Translations under genes and position numbers: made by a program
Shown: piece after piece, positions 22,036-31,199 of the stretch
How the letters are laid out: each line of letters begins with the position of its first letter
Numbering within the stretch: position 1 is the stretch's first letter
Source of the DNA: Nitratireductor sp.
Lineage (GTDB): Bacteria > Pseudomonadota > Alphaproteobacteria > Rhizobiales > Rhizobiaceae
Assembly (NCBI GenBank): GCA_017854535.1
Contig: JAFMHL010000023.1
Coordinates: 1 to 62,340 of the forward strand
Direction: 5' to 3'
Length of the DNA stretch: 62,340 nt
The notes under the pieces: generated by a model
What the model saw: only the letters and a program-made list of their open reading frames with translations
Database searches by the model: none
What the model was told of the DNA's origin: nothing

Positions 22036-22626
22036 TTGTTAAGACGGTTTGCAAGAAGTGAAGGCGGTAACTTCGCTATCATATTTGGATTATTGCTAGT
22101 TCCCATGATGGGCCTTATCGGCACTGCTGTGGACTATTCAAGCATGTTAAGCCGTCAATCGAAAATTCAAACGGCGGCAGATACAGCGCTTTTGGCAGCT
22201 GCAAGAGACGCGCCCTCCAGCACCGAATTTTATCGCCTCACAGAGAACTATCTTGCTGCCAATCTTCATGGCATTGAAGTGGAAATGGTCGCCAAGGCCA
22301 ATCCGAAAAACGTTAGCCTAACCCTTACGAACGACTTTGAAACATCGTTTTTGGCAATCATCGGACAGCCACAGATCAAAATCGAAGTCTATTCAGAAGT
22401 TGCTGTCGATAAGTTTGGACGCGGTTCAACTGATACACCAAAATATCAGGCAAAAGAATTGAACAAACAACTCGATCAGCTTGAAGCCCAGTTGTTGAAG
22501 CAATTGCACAAAATTCCACCGCGGGACCAGGAAAAAGCTCGCAAACAGATCAAGCGGCAGATCGCTTATCTGAAAAGAAAAGCATCAAGTGAATTGCCCT
22601 GTGGTGAGATCCATCTGAGTAAGTAA
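22036..22626 (+). CDS. TadG/TadE-like Flp pilus assembly protein
   Basis: About 196 residues. The N-terminal segment (RRFARSEGGNFAIIFGLLLVPMMGLIGTAVDYS) is the prepilin-like TadG/TadE hydrophobic anchor, followed by QTAADTALLAAAR. The C-terminal 70 residues form a Lys/Gln-rich helical, probably coiled-coil stretch not typical of TadG. I favour the TTG at 22036 because GGAGG lies 5 nt upstream and the product then starts like other family members; an in-frame ATG at 22021 is the alternative. It stands alone without other tad genes. It converges on alkB with a 22-bp gap. Confidence 0.7.
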   Translation: MLRRFARSEGGNFAIIFGLLLVPMMGLIGTAVDYSSMLSRQSKIQTAADTALLAAARDAPSSTEFYRLTENYLAANLHGIEVEMVAKANPKNVSLTLTNDFETSFLAIIGQPQIKIEVYSEVAVDKFGRGSTDTPKYQAKELNKQLDQLEAQLLKQLHKIPPRDQEKARKQIKRQIAYLKRKASSELPCGEIHLSK

Positions 22627-22648
22627 GGACATAGTAGGCAGATAAACT

Positions 22649-23800
22649 TTATTGGTTTGGATATTTGTAACCGTCTATGTGATTGGTTTTTGACACGTCT
22701 CCATCAGCCCAAGCCATCACTTTTTTATCCATGATAGAAAACCATAGGGGCGGAAACGTAGCCAATACATAGGATCCAGGATAGCCACTCGGAAGCCGCG
22801 GCAGTTCGTTAAAGTTTCGAAGCGCCTGATACGGCCTCTGGGGATTTGCATGATGGTCTGAGTGGCGCTGCAAATGAAACAACATCAAATTGGAAACGAT
22901 ATGATTGGTGTTCCACGAATGATGTGGCTCGCAAGGTTCATAGCGGCCATTTTCTTTCTTGCCCCGCAATAATCCGTAATGTTCAACATAATTGGCAAAC
23001 GTCAGCTGCATCCAACCACCTAGATGATGCCAGATGAAAAAAGGCAGCACCACCCATCCAAAGGCGAATATCAGCGCCGTGGAGATAGACAATGTAATGG
23101 TGTAGGATTGTAGAATATCGTTACGGTAATGCCAAAACCCAAAGCCTTTCTTTTTCAACCGCGCCTTTTCAAGCTCCCAACCGCGAACAGCAGCCCCCGG
23201 AATTTCCCTTAATGCAAAACGAAAAACGCTTTCACCCATTTTAGCTGAAGCAGGGTCTTCTGGTGTCGCAACCAATACATGATGACCTCGATTGTGCTCA
23301 ATTGTGAAATGCCCATAACCGGTCAGAGCCAGAATGATCTTTGAGCCCAATTGGTTGATAAAATTATATTTATGGCCCAACTCGTGACCAACCGTAATGC
23401 CAGAGCCTGAAGAGACACCTGCGCTGGTAATCAGCACAATGTCTGCCCAAAAGGGCATATCCGCTGTCATCACAATGATGATGGCACCTAAGAAGCTTGC
23501 ATAAAAAACCGGAATGGAGACAAACAAGAGGATACGATAATAGGTATCTTGAGAGAGGAGGTCGACAACTTCTTCAGGCGGGTTATTCGTGTCTTCTCCA
23601 AAAAATGCATCCAATAAGGGAACGCCTACAAAGTAAAAAACAAGCGGTGCTGCAGCCCAAATATGATTGCCTGTGAAGTAAATTGCCAAAGCAGCAATAA
23701 GTGGCGCTGATGGTGATAAAACAGAAAGCAGCCAGAGCCATCTTTTGCTGTCGCGGTATTCGATGCGTTCGCCCGAACTGGTTTGGGATACAAATATCAT
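22649..23800 (-). CDS. alkB: Alkane 1-monooxygenase (AlkB)
   Basis: 383 residues, integral membrane non-haem di-iron hydroxylase. It has several membrane segments and all histidine boxes: HELGHKYN, EHNRGHHVLVATPEDPAS, HSDHHANPQRPYQAL, plus NYVEHYGLLR, the signature of AlkB rather than fatty acid desaturases. It hydroxylates medium-chain n-alkanes at the terminal carbon, needing rubredoxin and rubredoxin reductase, which are not in the window. It diverges from the arginase gene. Its length is slightly under the usual 400 residues. Confidence 0.92.
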   Translation of the reverse strand: MIFVSQTSSGERIEYRDSKRWLWLLSVLSPSAPLIAALAIYFTGNHIWAAAPLVFYFVGVPLLDAFFGEDTNNPPEEVVDLLSQDTYYRILLFVSIPVFYASFLGAIIIVMTADMPFWADIVLITSAGVSSGSGITVGHELGHKYNFINQLGSKIILALTGYGHFTIEHNRGHHVLVATPEDPASAKMGESVFRFALREIPGAAVRGWELEKARLKKKGFGFWHYRNDILQSYTITLSISTALIFAFGWVVLPFFIWHHLGGWMQLTFANYVEHYGLLRGKKENGRYEPCEPHHSWNTNHIVSNLMLFHLQRHSDHHANPQRPYQALRNFNELPRLPSGYPGSYVLATFPPLWFSIMDKKVMAWADGDVSKTNHIDGYKYPNQ

Positions 23801-23897
23801 AGTATTAAACTAGCCCTTCTGATGAACCTTGCCAATTCACATTTTGACGCTTTGCCAAAATGCTGTACGCATGGCGCAGCTAGATTGAAGGTGAAGC

Positions 23898-24830
23898 GTG
23901 ATGAAATTTTCCAAATGTAATTTGCTTGGCATCCCAGTTCAGGACGGGGCTGGAAGACCAGGATGTGAGATGGGGCCTGCTTCTCTTCGTACAGCTGGAC
24001 TGGCAGACGCAATTACAGCTCAGGGATTTGAAGTCACTTTACTGAGGGATGTTGAACCTGCCGAATTTGACCCTCCCAAACACGCCAATTCCCAGCTGCG
24101 AAATCTGTCTCAAATATGCGGATGGGTGAAAGCCATACAGGAAAAGGCAGTTATTGCAGGTGAGAATGCATTTCCTGTATTTATGGGAGGTGATCATGCA
24201 TTGTCTGCCGGCACTATCCCGCCGATGGCCCAAAGGGCCAAAGAGGCAGGGAAACCATTTTTCGTTTTGTGGCTTGATGCCCACCCAGATTTTCATACGC
24301 TTGAAACAACTGACAGCGGAAACCTTCACGGAGTTCCATTGGCTTATGCCAGCGGGCTTCCCGGTTTTGATGGCTGGTTTCCAAATTTAGAGACGGCTGT
24401 TGATCCCAAAAACATTTGCATGATGGGTATTCGTAGTGTCGATCCGGCAGAGCAGAGCCATCTAAAAAAAGCCGGCGCCACGGTCAACGATATGCGGATG
24501 ATTGATGAATTTGGCATGGCGCCGTTGCTTCGCGAGTTCTTGAAAAAAGTAGCGAGTGTGGACGGTACAATCCATGTCAGCTTCGATGTAGATTTCTTGG
24601 AACCAGCGATAGCGCCTGCCGTTGGGACCACAGTTCCGGGTGGGGCAACCCTACGCGAAGCCCACCTCGTTATGGAAATGCTGCATGAAAGCGGCCAAGT
24701 CTCCAGCCTTGATTTGGTGGAGCTGAATCCATTCCTTGACGAGCGGGGAAGAACAGCGAGCTTGATGGTTGATTTGGTGGCCAGCATATTAGGCAAAAGC
24801 GTTATGGATCGTCCAACCCAAAGTTATTGA
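23898..24830 (+). CDS. rocF: Arginase
   Basis: 310 residues, ureohydrolase family. The metal-binding motifs are complete: GGDHALSAGT, DAHPDFHT (the usual DAHxD) and SFDVDFLEPAIAPAVGT (the usual SxDxDxxDP, with E in place of the final D). The N-terminal GIPVQDGAGRPGCEMGPASLR fits arginase rather than agmatinase. It hydrolyses arginine to ornithine and urea in the cytosol using Mn2+. It starts at one of two adjacent ATGs (23898/23901). The transcript ends at a strong hairpin at 24857-24892 shared with the convergent gene. Confidence 0.85.
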   Translation: MMKFSKCNLLGIPVQDGAGRPGCEMGPASLRTAGLADAITAQGFEVTLLRDVEPAEFDPPKHANSQLRNLSQICGWVKAIQEKAVIAGENAFPVFMGGDHALSAGTIPPMAQRAKEAGKPFFVLWLDAHPDFHTLETTDSGNLHGVPLAYASGLPGFDGWFPNLETAVDPKNICMMGIRSVDPAEQSHLKKAGATVNDMRMIDEFGMAPLLREFLKKVASVDGTIHVSFDVDFLEPAIAPAVGTTVPGGATLREAHLVMEMLHESGQVSSLDLVELNPFLDERGRTASLMVDLVASILGKSVMDRPTQSY

Positions 24831-24856
24831 AATAATGCGACTTCCAGACATACAAA

Positions 24857-24892
24857 AAAAGCAGCGTCTGTTGGAGATCAGCCGCTGCTTTT
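24857..24892. terminator. Bidirectional terminator between arginase and PRC-barrel gene
   Basis: AAAAGCAGCG (24857-24866) pairs with CGCTGCTTTT (24883-24892). The stem is flanked by an A-run on the left and T-run on the right, so it can act as an intrinsic terminator in both directions for the two convergent genes. Confidence 0.8.
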
Positions 24893-24921
24893 CAGGTTTG
24901 GTTCAGTCTTCGATAATCGAA

Positions 24922-25365
24922 TTATCGGCTGACAACTTCAAATTCAGTTTCCTGCTCAAGTCCTGCGATTGTTTGAGTGGAAAGGGATATAGCTACCTCG
25001 GCATCGAACAAAGTGACGAACTTTCCTTCAACATAAACGGCTATTTTCTGGTTTGAGATGCTGATCAATAATTCTTCAACCTCACCATTGATGTCGAGAT
25101 AAGCATCTTCAACAAAACCGATTGTCTCACCGTCTTCTGATACCACAGGCATTCCAAGCCAAGCATCGTTTAGCTCATGCATATCTTCTTCGCTTTCAAA
25201 TTGTTCAAAGCGGTTGTCGATTATGGGATCTTGCGGTGCATAGGCCAATTCAATGGCGGCATTGGTTAGTTTTGTTTGGTTGAAATTTGCAGCAGAAACA
25301 TTCGCGGAACCAGCTGCGAACGCTATGGCTGCTATGGCAAGAATGGATTTCACTGACTTTTTCAT
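24922..25365 (-). CDS. Exported PRC-barrel domain protein
   Basis: 147 residues: a signal peptide (about 1-25, ending VSAAN), then an acidic linker and a PRC-barrel-like domain (WLGMPVVSEDGETIGFVEDAYLDINGEVEELLI, then YVEGKFVTLFDAEVAISL). Secreted PRC-barrel proteins are common in alphaproteobacteria and usually of unknown function, possibly envelope-associated. It is monocistronic and ends at the bidirectional hairpin. Confidence 0.75.
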   Translation of the reverse strand: MKKSVKSILAIAAIAFAAGSANVSAANFNQTKLTNAAIELAYAPQDPIIDNRFEQFESEEDMHELNDAWLGMPVVSEDGETIGFVEDAYLDINGEVEELLISISNQKIAVYVEGKFVTLFDAEVAISLSTQTIAGLEQETEFEVVSR

Positions 25366-25517
25366 TGTTTTTAAGGCGTTTTGCCTCTCCTGTTGATGTT
25401 ATTGGTCTTCTTATGAAACTAAATATGCGTCAAAGGAGAAAGACATGCTGTGCAGTTTGTCACAGATCAATAAAATGGTATAAAAATCAATTAGTTATGA
25501 TGCTTTCAAACAGCTGT

Positions 25518-26291
25518 CTACTTTAGATGATAGGCCGAAAGCCAAGTGAGCCCATCCTCGACGGAGGTTCTTGGCTTATACTCAGCACCGATAAATCCAG
25601 CCCATCCCAAATTATCAATTTCCTTGAGCAGCCAAGGATAATTGATCTCGCCTTTATCCGGCTCACCGCGATCAGGAACAGCAGCGATTTGAATATGGCC
25701 AACATTTTTCATGCAAGAACCAAGACGTCTAATTAAATCGTCGCCCATTATCTGCAAATGATAACAGTCAAACATTATCTTTAAATTCGGTTTGGCAACT
25801 GCCCGTTGGGTTTCCAATGCGGTTTCCAAAGTGGATAAATGATAACCAGGCGCATCATATTTATTGAGCGGTTCGATTAGAATTACTTTGTCTGATTTAG
25901 CGGCTTGTTCGCAGGCATAAGCGAGGTTTTCGCGAAAACAGTTTTCTGCCTGTTCTCCATGATCTGTGAAGCCAGCCATCACATGAATATTGAGGCAATC
26001 AATTTCATTCGCATAGGCGATAGCCTCATCAATGAAAGCTCGGGCTTCTTGTTCGCGGCCGACAATGGCAGCAACACCATTATCACCGCTAGCGACATTG
26101 CCTCTTTGGGTATTAAGGCCCAACATTTTCAAGCCTGTTTCATTGAGGGCTTTTTTCACTTCGTTTGAAGGCGTTGCATAAGGCCAGTGGCATTCGACAG
26201 CTTCAAAGCCAGCGCGCTTGGCAGCATGGATGGCATCAGGCAATGGAAGCGTATTCCATAAAAAACCCAAATTAGCTGAAAATCGGATCAA
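25518..26291 (-). CDS. otnI: 2-oxo-tetronate isomerase
   Basis: 257 residues, hydroxypyruvate isomerase/xylose isomerase-like TIM barrel. The N-terminus (IRFSANLGFLW), ECHWPYATP, the ligands in LIEPLNKYDAPGYHLS and MFDCYHLQIMGGD-like region (MFDCYHLQIMGDDL) fit OtnI. It converts 2-oxo-tetronate to 3-oxo-tetronate in L-threonate/D-erythronate breakdown. I prefer the TTG at 26291: GGAG lies 8 nt upstream and it overlaps the otnC stop as TTGA; a GTG at 26300 is the alternative. It is the last gene of an eight-gene leftward array. Confidence 0.88.
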   Translation of the reverse strand: MIRFSANLGFLWNTLPLPDAIHAAKRAGFEAVECHWPYATPSNEVKKALNETGLKMLGLNTQRGNVASGDNGVAAIVGREQEARAFIDEAIAYANEIDCLNIHVMAGFTDHGEQAENCFRENLAYACEQAAKSDKVILIEPLNKYDAPGYHLSTLETALETQRAVAKPNLKIMFDCYHLQIMGDDLIRRLGSCMKNVGHIQIAAVPDRGEPDKGEINYPWLLKEIDNLGWAGFIGAEYKPRTSVEDGLTWLSAYHLK

Positions 26292-26935
26292 TCGTCCCAC
26301 TCCACATCAAAGCGTGCCAGTAGCGCCTTTACCTGCTCATCGTTCAAGGATTTGGCATTGGTTCCTCGAACCAAAAGCGCTAACCGCGCGGTGTCTTCCA
26401 ATTCTTCAATGGCGTTGCAGGCCGCTTCAATATCTTTCCCTGCAACGACAGGGCCATGATTGGCCAACATCACTGCGCTGCGTTTGCCAGCCAGTCCGCG
26501 AACTGCTTCACCCATGGCAGCATCACCCGGCATGAAAAATGGAAGTAACTTCACCTTACCAAGTTTCATAATGCCATAAGGTGTGAGGGGCGGCAGAAAA
26601 TTATCTTCATTTTGATCAGGCATCATCGAAAGAGCGACTGAATGGCAAGAGTGTAAATGAACAACCGCCCCTGCAGAAGAACGGGTATCGTAAAAGGCTG
26701 AATGCAAGGGCATTTCTTTTGTTGGCGCATCGCCTGAAATTAGCTTTCCAGCAGAATTAAATCGGCTCAAGCGGGCAGGGTCCAATCGACCGAAACTGGT
26801 TCCAGTTGGAGATACCAACAATCCGCCATCCTCGGTGCGCGAAGAAATATTGCCCGTGCTGCCACCCGTCAGGCCACGATCAAACATGGATTTTGCTAAA
26901 AGGCATATCTGTTCACGCAGTTTGGTCTCGTTCAT
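26288..26935 (-). CDS. otnC: 3-oxo-tetronate 4-phosphate decarboxylase
   Basis: 215 residues, class II aldolase/adducin (FucA-like) fold. The segment GLTGGSTGNISSR, the zinc histidines in HLHSCHSVALS and MLANHGPVVAG are visible. OtnC decarboxylates 3-oxo-tetronate 4-phosphate to dihydroxyacetone phosphate. The assignment is secure because it lies between otnK and otnI and overlaps otnK by ATGA (26932-26935). Alone it could be taken for a fuculose or ribulose phosphate aldolase. Confidence 0.9.
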   Translation of the reverse strand: MNETKLREQICLLAKSMFDRGLTGGSTGNISSRTEDGGLLVSPTGTSFGRLDPARLSRFNSAGKLISGDAPTKEMPLHSAFYDTRSSAGAVVHLHSCHSVALSMMPDQNEDNFLPPLTPYGIMKLGKVKLLPFFMPGDAAMGEAVRGLAGKRSAVMLANHGPVVAGKDIEAACNAIEELEDTARLALLVRGTNAKSLNDEQVKALLARFDVEWDD

Positions 26936-28185
26936 TGGGCCAGTCCTAAAAGATCTGCGGCTTTTTCAAAAAAATGCTCTTCGCCAAAATTACCCGACTT
27001 TAAGGCCACAACCAATTTATCGCTTGCGCGCAATGCAGGCACGCCAGGATCAATTTCTGGGCCGAGTTCCAAGGTGGAAATCCCAAGCCCTTCAATGACA
27101 GCGCCTGATGTTTCTCCGCCCGCCGTAATAATGCGTTCTGCGCCACGAGCAACCAATTGTCGGGCAGTTTCAGCAAAAAACGCCTCAATGGCAATTGCAG
27201 ATTTTTCTATGCCATATTCTGCTTGAACGGCTTTCACTTTTTCTGGGTCTGCTGAGCTATAGGCAACTGGAACGCCTTTGGCGGTCAAAGCCCATTCCAC
27301 CAAATCTGCGGGTTTTAAGGTGCCGGAAATAACGTCACCAGCTTTGATTTCACACGTGGGGTTTTTCTGCGCGTGATAGGCCAATTGTTTGCGTGTAGCG
27401 ATAGAACAGGAGCCAGAAAGAACAACGCATTTTCCGTTTTGCCCTTTCCATTGATAACCGGAATTGCCAATCTCACCACGTTTGCGGAAATTATCGGGTA
27501 GTCCGAGGGCAATACCTGATCCGCCCGTAATTAGTTTTAGCCCATCAGCTGCCGCGCCGATCTCTCGCAAATCCTGATCTTGCAAGGCATCGACCACGAT
27601 TAGTCTTTTTTTGGCATCCTGTTCACGCTGCAAAGCGGTTCGAATTTTTTCTGCGCCTCCCAAGATATCACGGGCGGCTACATGTCCGATATTTAAGGAA
27701 GTTTGCAATCCAAGCCAGCGCCGGATATCCGGATCGCTCATGGGCGTAAGCGGATGGTTTTGCATGCCAGACTCTGACAACAATCTATCATTTACAAATA
27801 AATGCCCTTGATAGATCGACCGGCCAGTAGCGGGAAAAGCTGGACAAACAATGACTTGATGTGCGTCCAATGCATTTGCCAAAGCCTCAGCTACAGGGCC
27901 GATATTTCCCTTGGGTGTTGAATCAAAGGTCGAGCAATATTTGAAGAAGAACTGCTGACATCCCTGGGCTTTCAACCAGTCTAGAGCTTCCAAAGAATGT
28001 TTGATTGCTTCTTTGGGGTCAATCGAACGTGATTTGAGGGATACAACACCTGCTTCAACATCTTTGCTGGCAGCATGTTTTGGTATCCCGCAATATTGCA
28101 CGACTTTCATGCCTTCTTTGGCCAGTGTGTTTGCCAGATCGCTCGAACCTGTGAAATCATCGCCGATGCAACCAAGCAACATCAT
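26932..28185 (-). CDS. otnK: 3-oxo-tetronate kinase
   Basis: 417 residues, DUF1537 / four-carbon acid sugar kinase family. The N-terminal GCIGDDFTGSSDLAN and FFKYCSTFDSTPKGNIGPVAEAL and the C-terminal nucleotide-binding segment ITAGGETSGAVIEGL, ALKSGNFG are typical. It phosphorylates 3-oxo-tetronate at C4 with ATP. It overlaps ltnD and otnC with ATGA junctions on both sides, so the three are translationally coupled. Confidence 0.93.
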   Translation of the reverse strand: MMLLGCIGDDFTGSSDLANTLAKEGMKVVQYCGIPKHAASKDVEAGVVSLKSRSIDPKEAIKHSLEALDWLKAQGCQQFFFKYCSTFDSTPKGNIGPVAEALANALDAHQVIVCPAFPATGRSIYQGHLFVNDRLLSESGMQNHPLTPMSDPDIRRWLGLQTSLNIGHVAARDILGGAEKIRTALQREQDAKKRLIVVDALQDQDLREIGAAADGLKLITGGSGIALGLPDNFRKRGEIGNSGYQWKGQNGKCVVLSGSCSIATRKQLAYHAQKNPTCEIKAGDVISGTLKPADLVEWALTAKGVPVAYSSADPEKVKAVQAEYGIEKSAIAIEAFFAETARQLVARGAERIITAGGETSGAVIEGLGISTLELGPEIDPGVPALRASDKLVVALKSGNFGEEHFFEKAADLLGLAQ

Positions 28186-29084
28186 GCTTCTCCCGGCAAT
28201 GTTAAACCAGCTTTCCTGGCGTAGATTTTTGCAACAGCCGCGTCGTCTTCCAAGCCTAGCCCTGCCTCAGATGCAGCTTTGAACTGATCAAGAGCGGCCT
28301 TGGTAATAGGCGCGTCAAATCCTTCTTTGTTGGCGATCTCCAACACAATTTCCAAATCTTTGGGCCAGATATTTACAGATGAATGCGGTGTATAATCTCC
28401 ATCCACAATATGCGGAGCACGATTTTCCAACATCCAACTGGTTCCCGCGCATTTTGAAATAACCTCCAGAAACTTGGCAGGTTCAACCCCTTGGGTCATA
28501 CCGAAAGTCAGCGCTTCGGCCATTACAGCGATATGAACCCCCGCCAATAGTTGATTGACCGACTTCATGGCAGAACCAGCCCCTGCGATGTCACCCAAAC
28601 GGAATACTGTTTCAGAAATAGCGTCAACGAAAGGTGTTGCTGCCTCGAACGAGGCTGGCGTTCCAGAGGCCATCAACGTCAATTGCCCAGCCGCAGCTTT
28701 CTTGGATCCGCCTGAAATGGGAGTATCCAGATAATGGATACCAAATTCTTCGCAGCGCTTTGCCATTTGTTTCGCAAAGTCTGGCGGAATTGTTGGGCAT
28801 GCCAATACGACCGAGCCATTTTTAAGCTTTGAAACAATTCCGTTTTCGCCAAACAGAACACTTTCCAACTGACCAGCATTTAAAACCACAGCCACCACGC
28901 CATCCAGTTCACCTGCGATATCGACAAACGCAGTGTGTTGTCCGCCGTCACGTTGAAAGCGCTCTACTTGCGCCGGATTGATATCGACACCCCAGACAAG
29001 ATGCCCAGCCTTAAGAAGTGACATCGCCATGCCATAGCCCATGGACCCAAGACCAAATACAGTAACTTTTTTCTGTATGTTCAC
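28182..29084 (-). CDS. ltnD: L-threonate dehydrogenase
   Basis: 300 residues, beta-hydroxyacid dehydrogenase family. The Rossmann motif is GLGSMGYGMAMSLLKAG; the substrate loop DTPISGGSKKAAAGQLTLMASG and the catalytic-lysine helix GAGSAMKSVNQLLAGVHIA are both present. In this context it should oxidise L-threonate to 2-oxo-L-threonate. The start is a GTG at 29084, four bases after the stop of the PLP decarboxylase, with no clear ribosome site, so translation is probably coupled. Closely related enzymes act on D-erythronate or other hydroxyacids. Confidence 0.87.
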   Translation of the reverse strand: MNIQKKVTVFGLGSMGYGMAMSLLKAGHLVWGVDINPAQVERFQRDGGQHTAFVDIAGELDGVVAVVLNAGQLESVLFGENGIVSKLKNGSVVLACPTIPPDFAKQMAKRCEEFGIHYLDTPISGGSKKAAAGQLTLMASGTPASFEAATPFVDAISETVFRLGDIAGAGSAMKSVNQLLAGVHIAVMAEALTFGMTQGVEPAKFLEVISKCAGTSWMLENRAPHIVDGDYTPHSSVNIWPKDLEIVLEIANKEGFDAPITKAALDQFKAASEAGLGLEDDAAVAKIYARKAGLTLPGEA

Positions 29085-29088
29085 AGAG

Positions 29089-30504
29089 TTAAACTTTCAT
29101 CGTTTTTGCAAGTTCTACAATGACATCAAACGCGGTGTCACAATCCGCCTTCTCCATGGTGAAAGCGCCTGCCTGGAAACGGATGACCCGTTTTCCATCA
29201 ATGATTGTCTGGGTCAAATAGATCCTGCCATCATCGTTGATTGCATTGATCAAATTCAAATTTAGTGTGTCCGGATCACTGCAGTTTTCTGGCAAATATC
29301 GAAACGTGAATAAGGACAAATAAGGTTGCGTAACAATTTCAAATCCGTCCTCTTGCTCAAGCCGTTTCGCCAGATCATGACTCCAGTTCACATGATTGCG
29401 GATCATCTCGCGCAGGCCTTCAAGCCCATGGCCCCTAATAAGAAACCAAAGTTTAAGCGCTCTAAAGCGTCGTCCCAATGGCACGGACCATTCTGAATAA
29501 TTGATGATCCCATCTTGGCCGTGTGTCTTGAGATATTCTGGTTGAATAGCCAGCGTGCGAACCAAATCTGCAGGGTCTTTGATGAAATGGGTTGAGCAAT
29601 CGAATTGTGCGCCTAACCACTTGTGGGGATTGAAAACAACCGAGTCAGCATCTTCAACACCTTTCCATAATTCGCGATATTCAGGGCAGATCATCGCCGA
29701 GCCAGCCCATGCTGCATCCACATGTAAAAATAGGTGATGTTTTTTTGCAATCGCGTTGATTGCGACCAGATCATCGCTTGCTCCAGCGCTGGTACCGCCA
29801 ATGCAGGCAATGATGCCGGCAGGGGTCAGACCAGCAGCTAAGTCTTTAGTAATAGCAGCTTCCAACGCCGCAGGGGTCATAGCGCGTTGAGGGCCACTAC
29901 TTTCAATTCGAACGAGATTATCTTCGCCTATCCCTGAGATCCAAATGGCCCGATCAATAGAAGAGTGCACCTCGCGCGATGCGTAAATTCGTAAGGCCTT
30001 GTCACCTGCCAGGCCACTTTTATTGCCACGCCATTCCAGTGCTTTTTCGCGCATGGTCAAAACTGCGCAAAGTGTTGCCGAAGATGCAGAATCTTGAATA
30101 ACGCCTGAAAACTCTGAAGGAAGCCCGATTGCCTGACGCATCCAGTCAATCACCCGCGTTTCCAGTTCAGTTGCAGCCGGGGAGGTTTGCCAAAGCATGC
30201 ATTGTGCTGCCACTGAACTGACCAAAAATTCTGCAAAGACTGAAACAGGCGCGGCATTGGCTGGGAAATAAGCAAAAAACCTTGGATGCTGCCAATGGGT
30301 CATACCCGGCATAATTAGGTTTTCGAAATCATCGAATATGGCATCCATGGCTTGAGCAGTTTCAGGCGGTGAAACTGGTAAAGCATTTAGAATATCACCC
30401 GGATTGCTTTTTGGACGGACAGGAAGATTGCGTAAATTCGCATGATAGTTAGATGCCCATCGCGCGGCCTTTTCACCCCAATGCGAAAACTCAGACCATT
30501 TCAT
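29089..30504 (-). CDS. Group II PLP-dependent decarboxylase
   Basis: 471 residues, aromatic-L-amino-acid/glutamate decarboxylase family. The PLP lysine is in NPHKWLGAQFDCS, the PLP-aspartate region is LHVDAAWAGSAMICPE, and FFAYFPANAAPVSVFAE lies near the N-terminus as in AADC-type enzymes. The ATG at 30504 (product MKWSEFS) is preferred: GGGAG lies 8 nt before it; a frame from 30528 has no ribosome site. It sits between sulfopyruvate decarboxylase and threonate genes, so a sulfonated amino acid such as cysteate is a candidate substrate, but this is inference; aromatic amino acids are the default family substrates. Confidence 0.85.
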   Translation of the reverse strand: MKWSEFSHWGEKAARWASNYHANLRNLPVRPKSNPGDILNALPVSPPETAQAMDAIFDDFENLIMPGMTHWQHPRFFAYFPANAAPVSVFAEFLVSSVAAQCMLWQTSPAATELETRVIDWMRQAIGLPSEFSGVIQDSASSATLCAVLTMREKALEWRGNKSGLAGDKALRIYASREVHSSIDRAIWISGIGEDNLVRIESSGPQRAMTPAALEAAITKDLAAGLTPAGIIACIGGTSAGASDDLVAINAIAKKHHLFLHVDAAWAGSAMICPEYRELWKGVEDADSVVFNPHKWLGAQFDCSTHFIKDPADLVRTLAIQPEYLKTHGQDGIINYSEWSVPLGRRFRALKLWFLIRGHGLEGLREMIRNHVNWSHDLAKRLEQEDGFEIVTQPYLSLFTFRYLPENCSDPDTLNLNLINAINDDGRIYLTQTIIDGKRVIRFQAGAFTMEKADCDTAFDVIVELAKTMKV

Positions 30505-30644
30505 CAATGCAACTCCCAACGCCACCAAAAATCATGTCCTAGACTTACTGGGGTATTGGGAGGCTTGGCAAGGCCCACAAATGAAAATGGCGACCAGAAA
30601 TCTGACCGCCATTGAATATTATGATCCGTTTGACCTAACTAGAG

Positions 30645-31199
30645 TTAAGCTTGGACCGCTTTCATGAACCGATCACGAATAACAACAGGGTCCATGGTGA
30701 TAACAGGAAGCTTGATATTGCCACTGTCGCATTTGGAAACAATCACAGTCATTTTTTTGCTGTCGATTGCCTGTTGCAACACTTTACCTGTATCAACATC
30801 TTTGCATTCGATCACATTCTCACAACCACAGGCTTTCGCCACAGCGGTTAGAGAGGTTTTCTTGCCTGCATAGGTTGGCTGATCGCCAGTTGAACCATAT
30901 GAGCCATTGTCGATGATCAAAAGAATGTAATTGTCAGCAACATTGTTGGCGATGGTTGGCAATGTACCAAGATTGGTCAATACAGAGCCATCACCGTCAA
31001 TGGAAATAACAGTCTTCTTTTGAGCAAGGGCTAGGCCAAGGCCGATAGAAGATGAAAGCCCCATGGTTCCAAGCATATAAAAATTGGTCGGTTGATCATC
31101 AATCATGTGGAGTTCTTGGCTAGGCAGGCCGATATTGCAGACAACCAGTTGGTCCCGAAGGATTGGCGCGATTTCGCGTAGAATTTCTGAACGGATCAT
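30645..31199 (-). CDS. comE: Sulfopyruvate decarboxylase, beta subunit
   Basis: 184 residues, the ThDP-pyrophosphate-binding half of a split thiamine enzyme. The ThDP motif starts GDGSVLTNLG (about 82-91, GDG then N), with NGSYGSTGDQPTY after it and MLGTMGLSSSIGLGLALAQ before it. With ComD it decarboxylates 3-sulfopyruvate to sulfoacetaldehyde. The ATG at 31199 overlaps the comD stop as ATGA, so the longer frame from 31259 is rejected. Phosphonopyruvate decarboxylase is the closest alternative; the neighbouring hpsN supports the sulfonate reading. Confidence 0.83.
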   Translation of the reverse strand: MIRSEILREIAPILRDQLVVCNIGLPSQELHMIDDQPTNFYMLGTMGLSSSIGLGLALAQKKTVISIDGDGSVLTNLGTLPTIANNVADNYILLIIDNGSYGSTGDQPTYAGKKTSLTAVAKACGCENVIECKDVDTGKVLQQAIDSKKMTVIVSKCDSGNIKLPVITMDPVVIRDRFMKAVQA

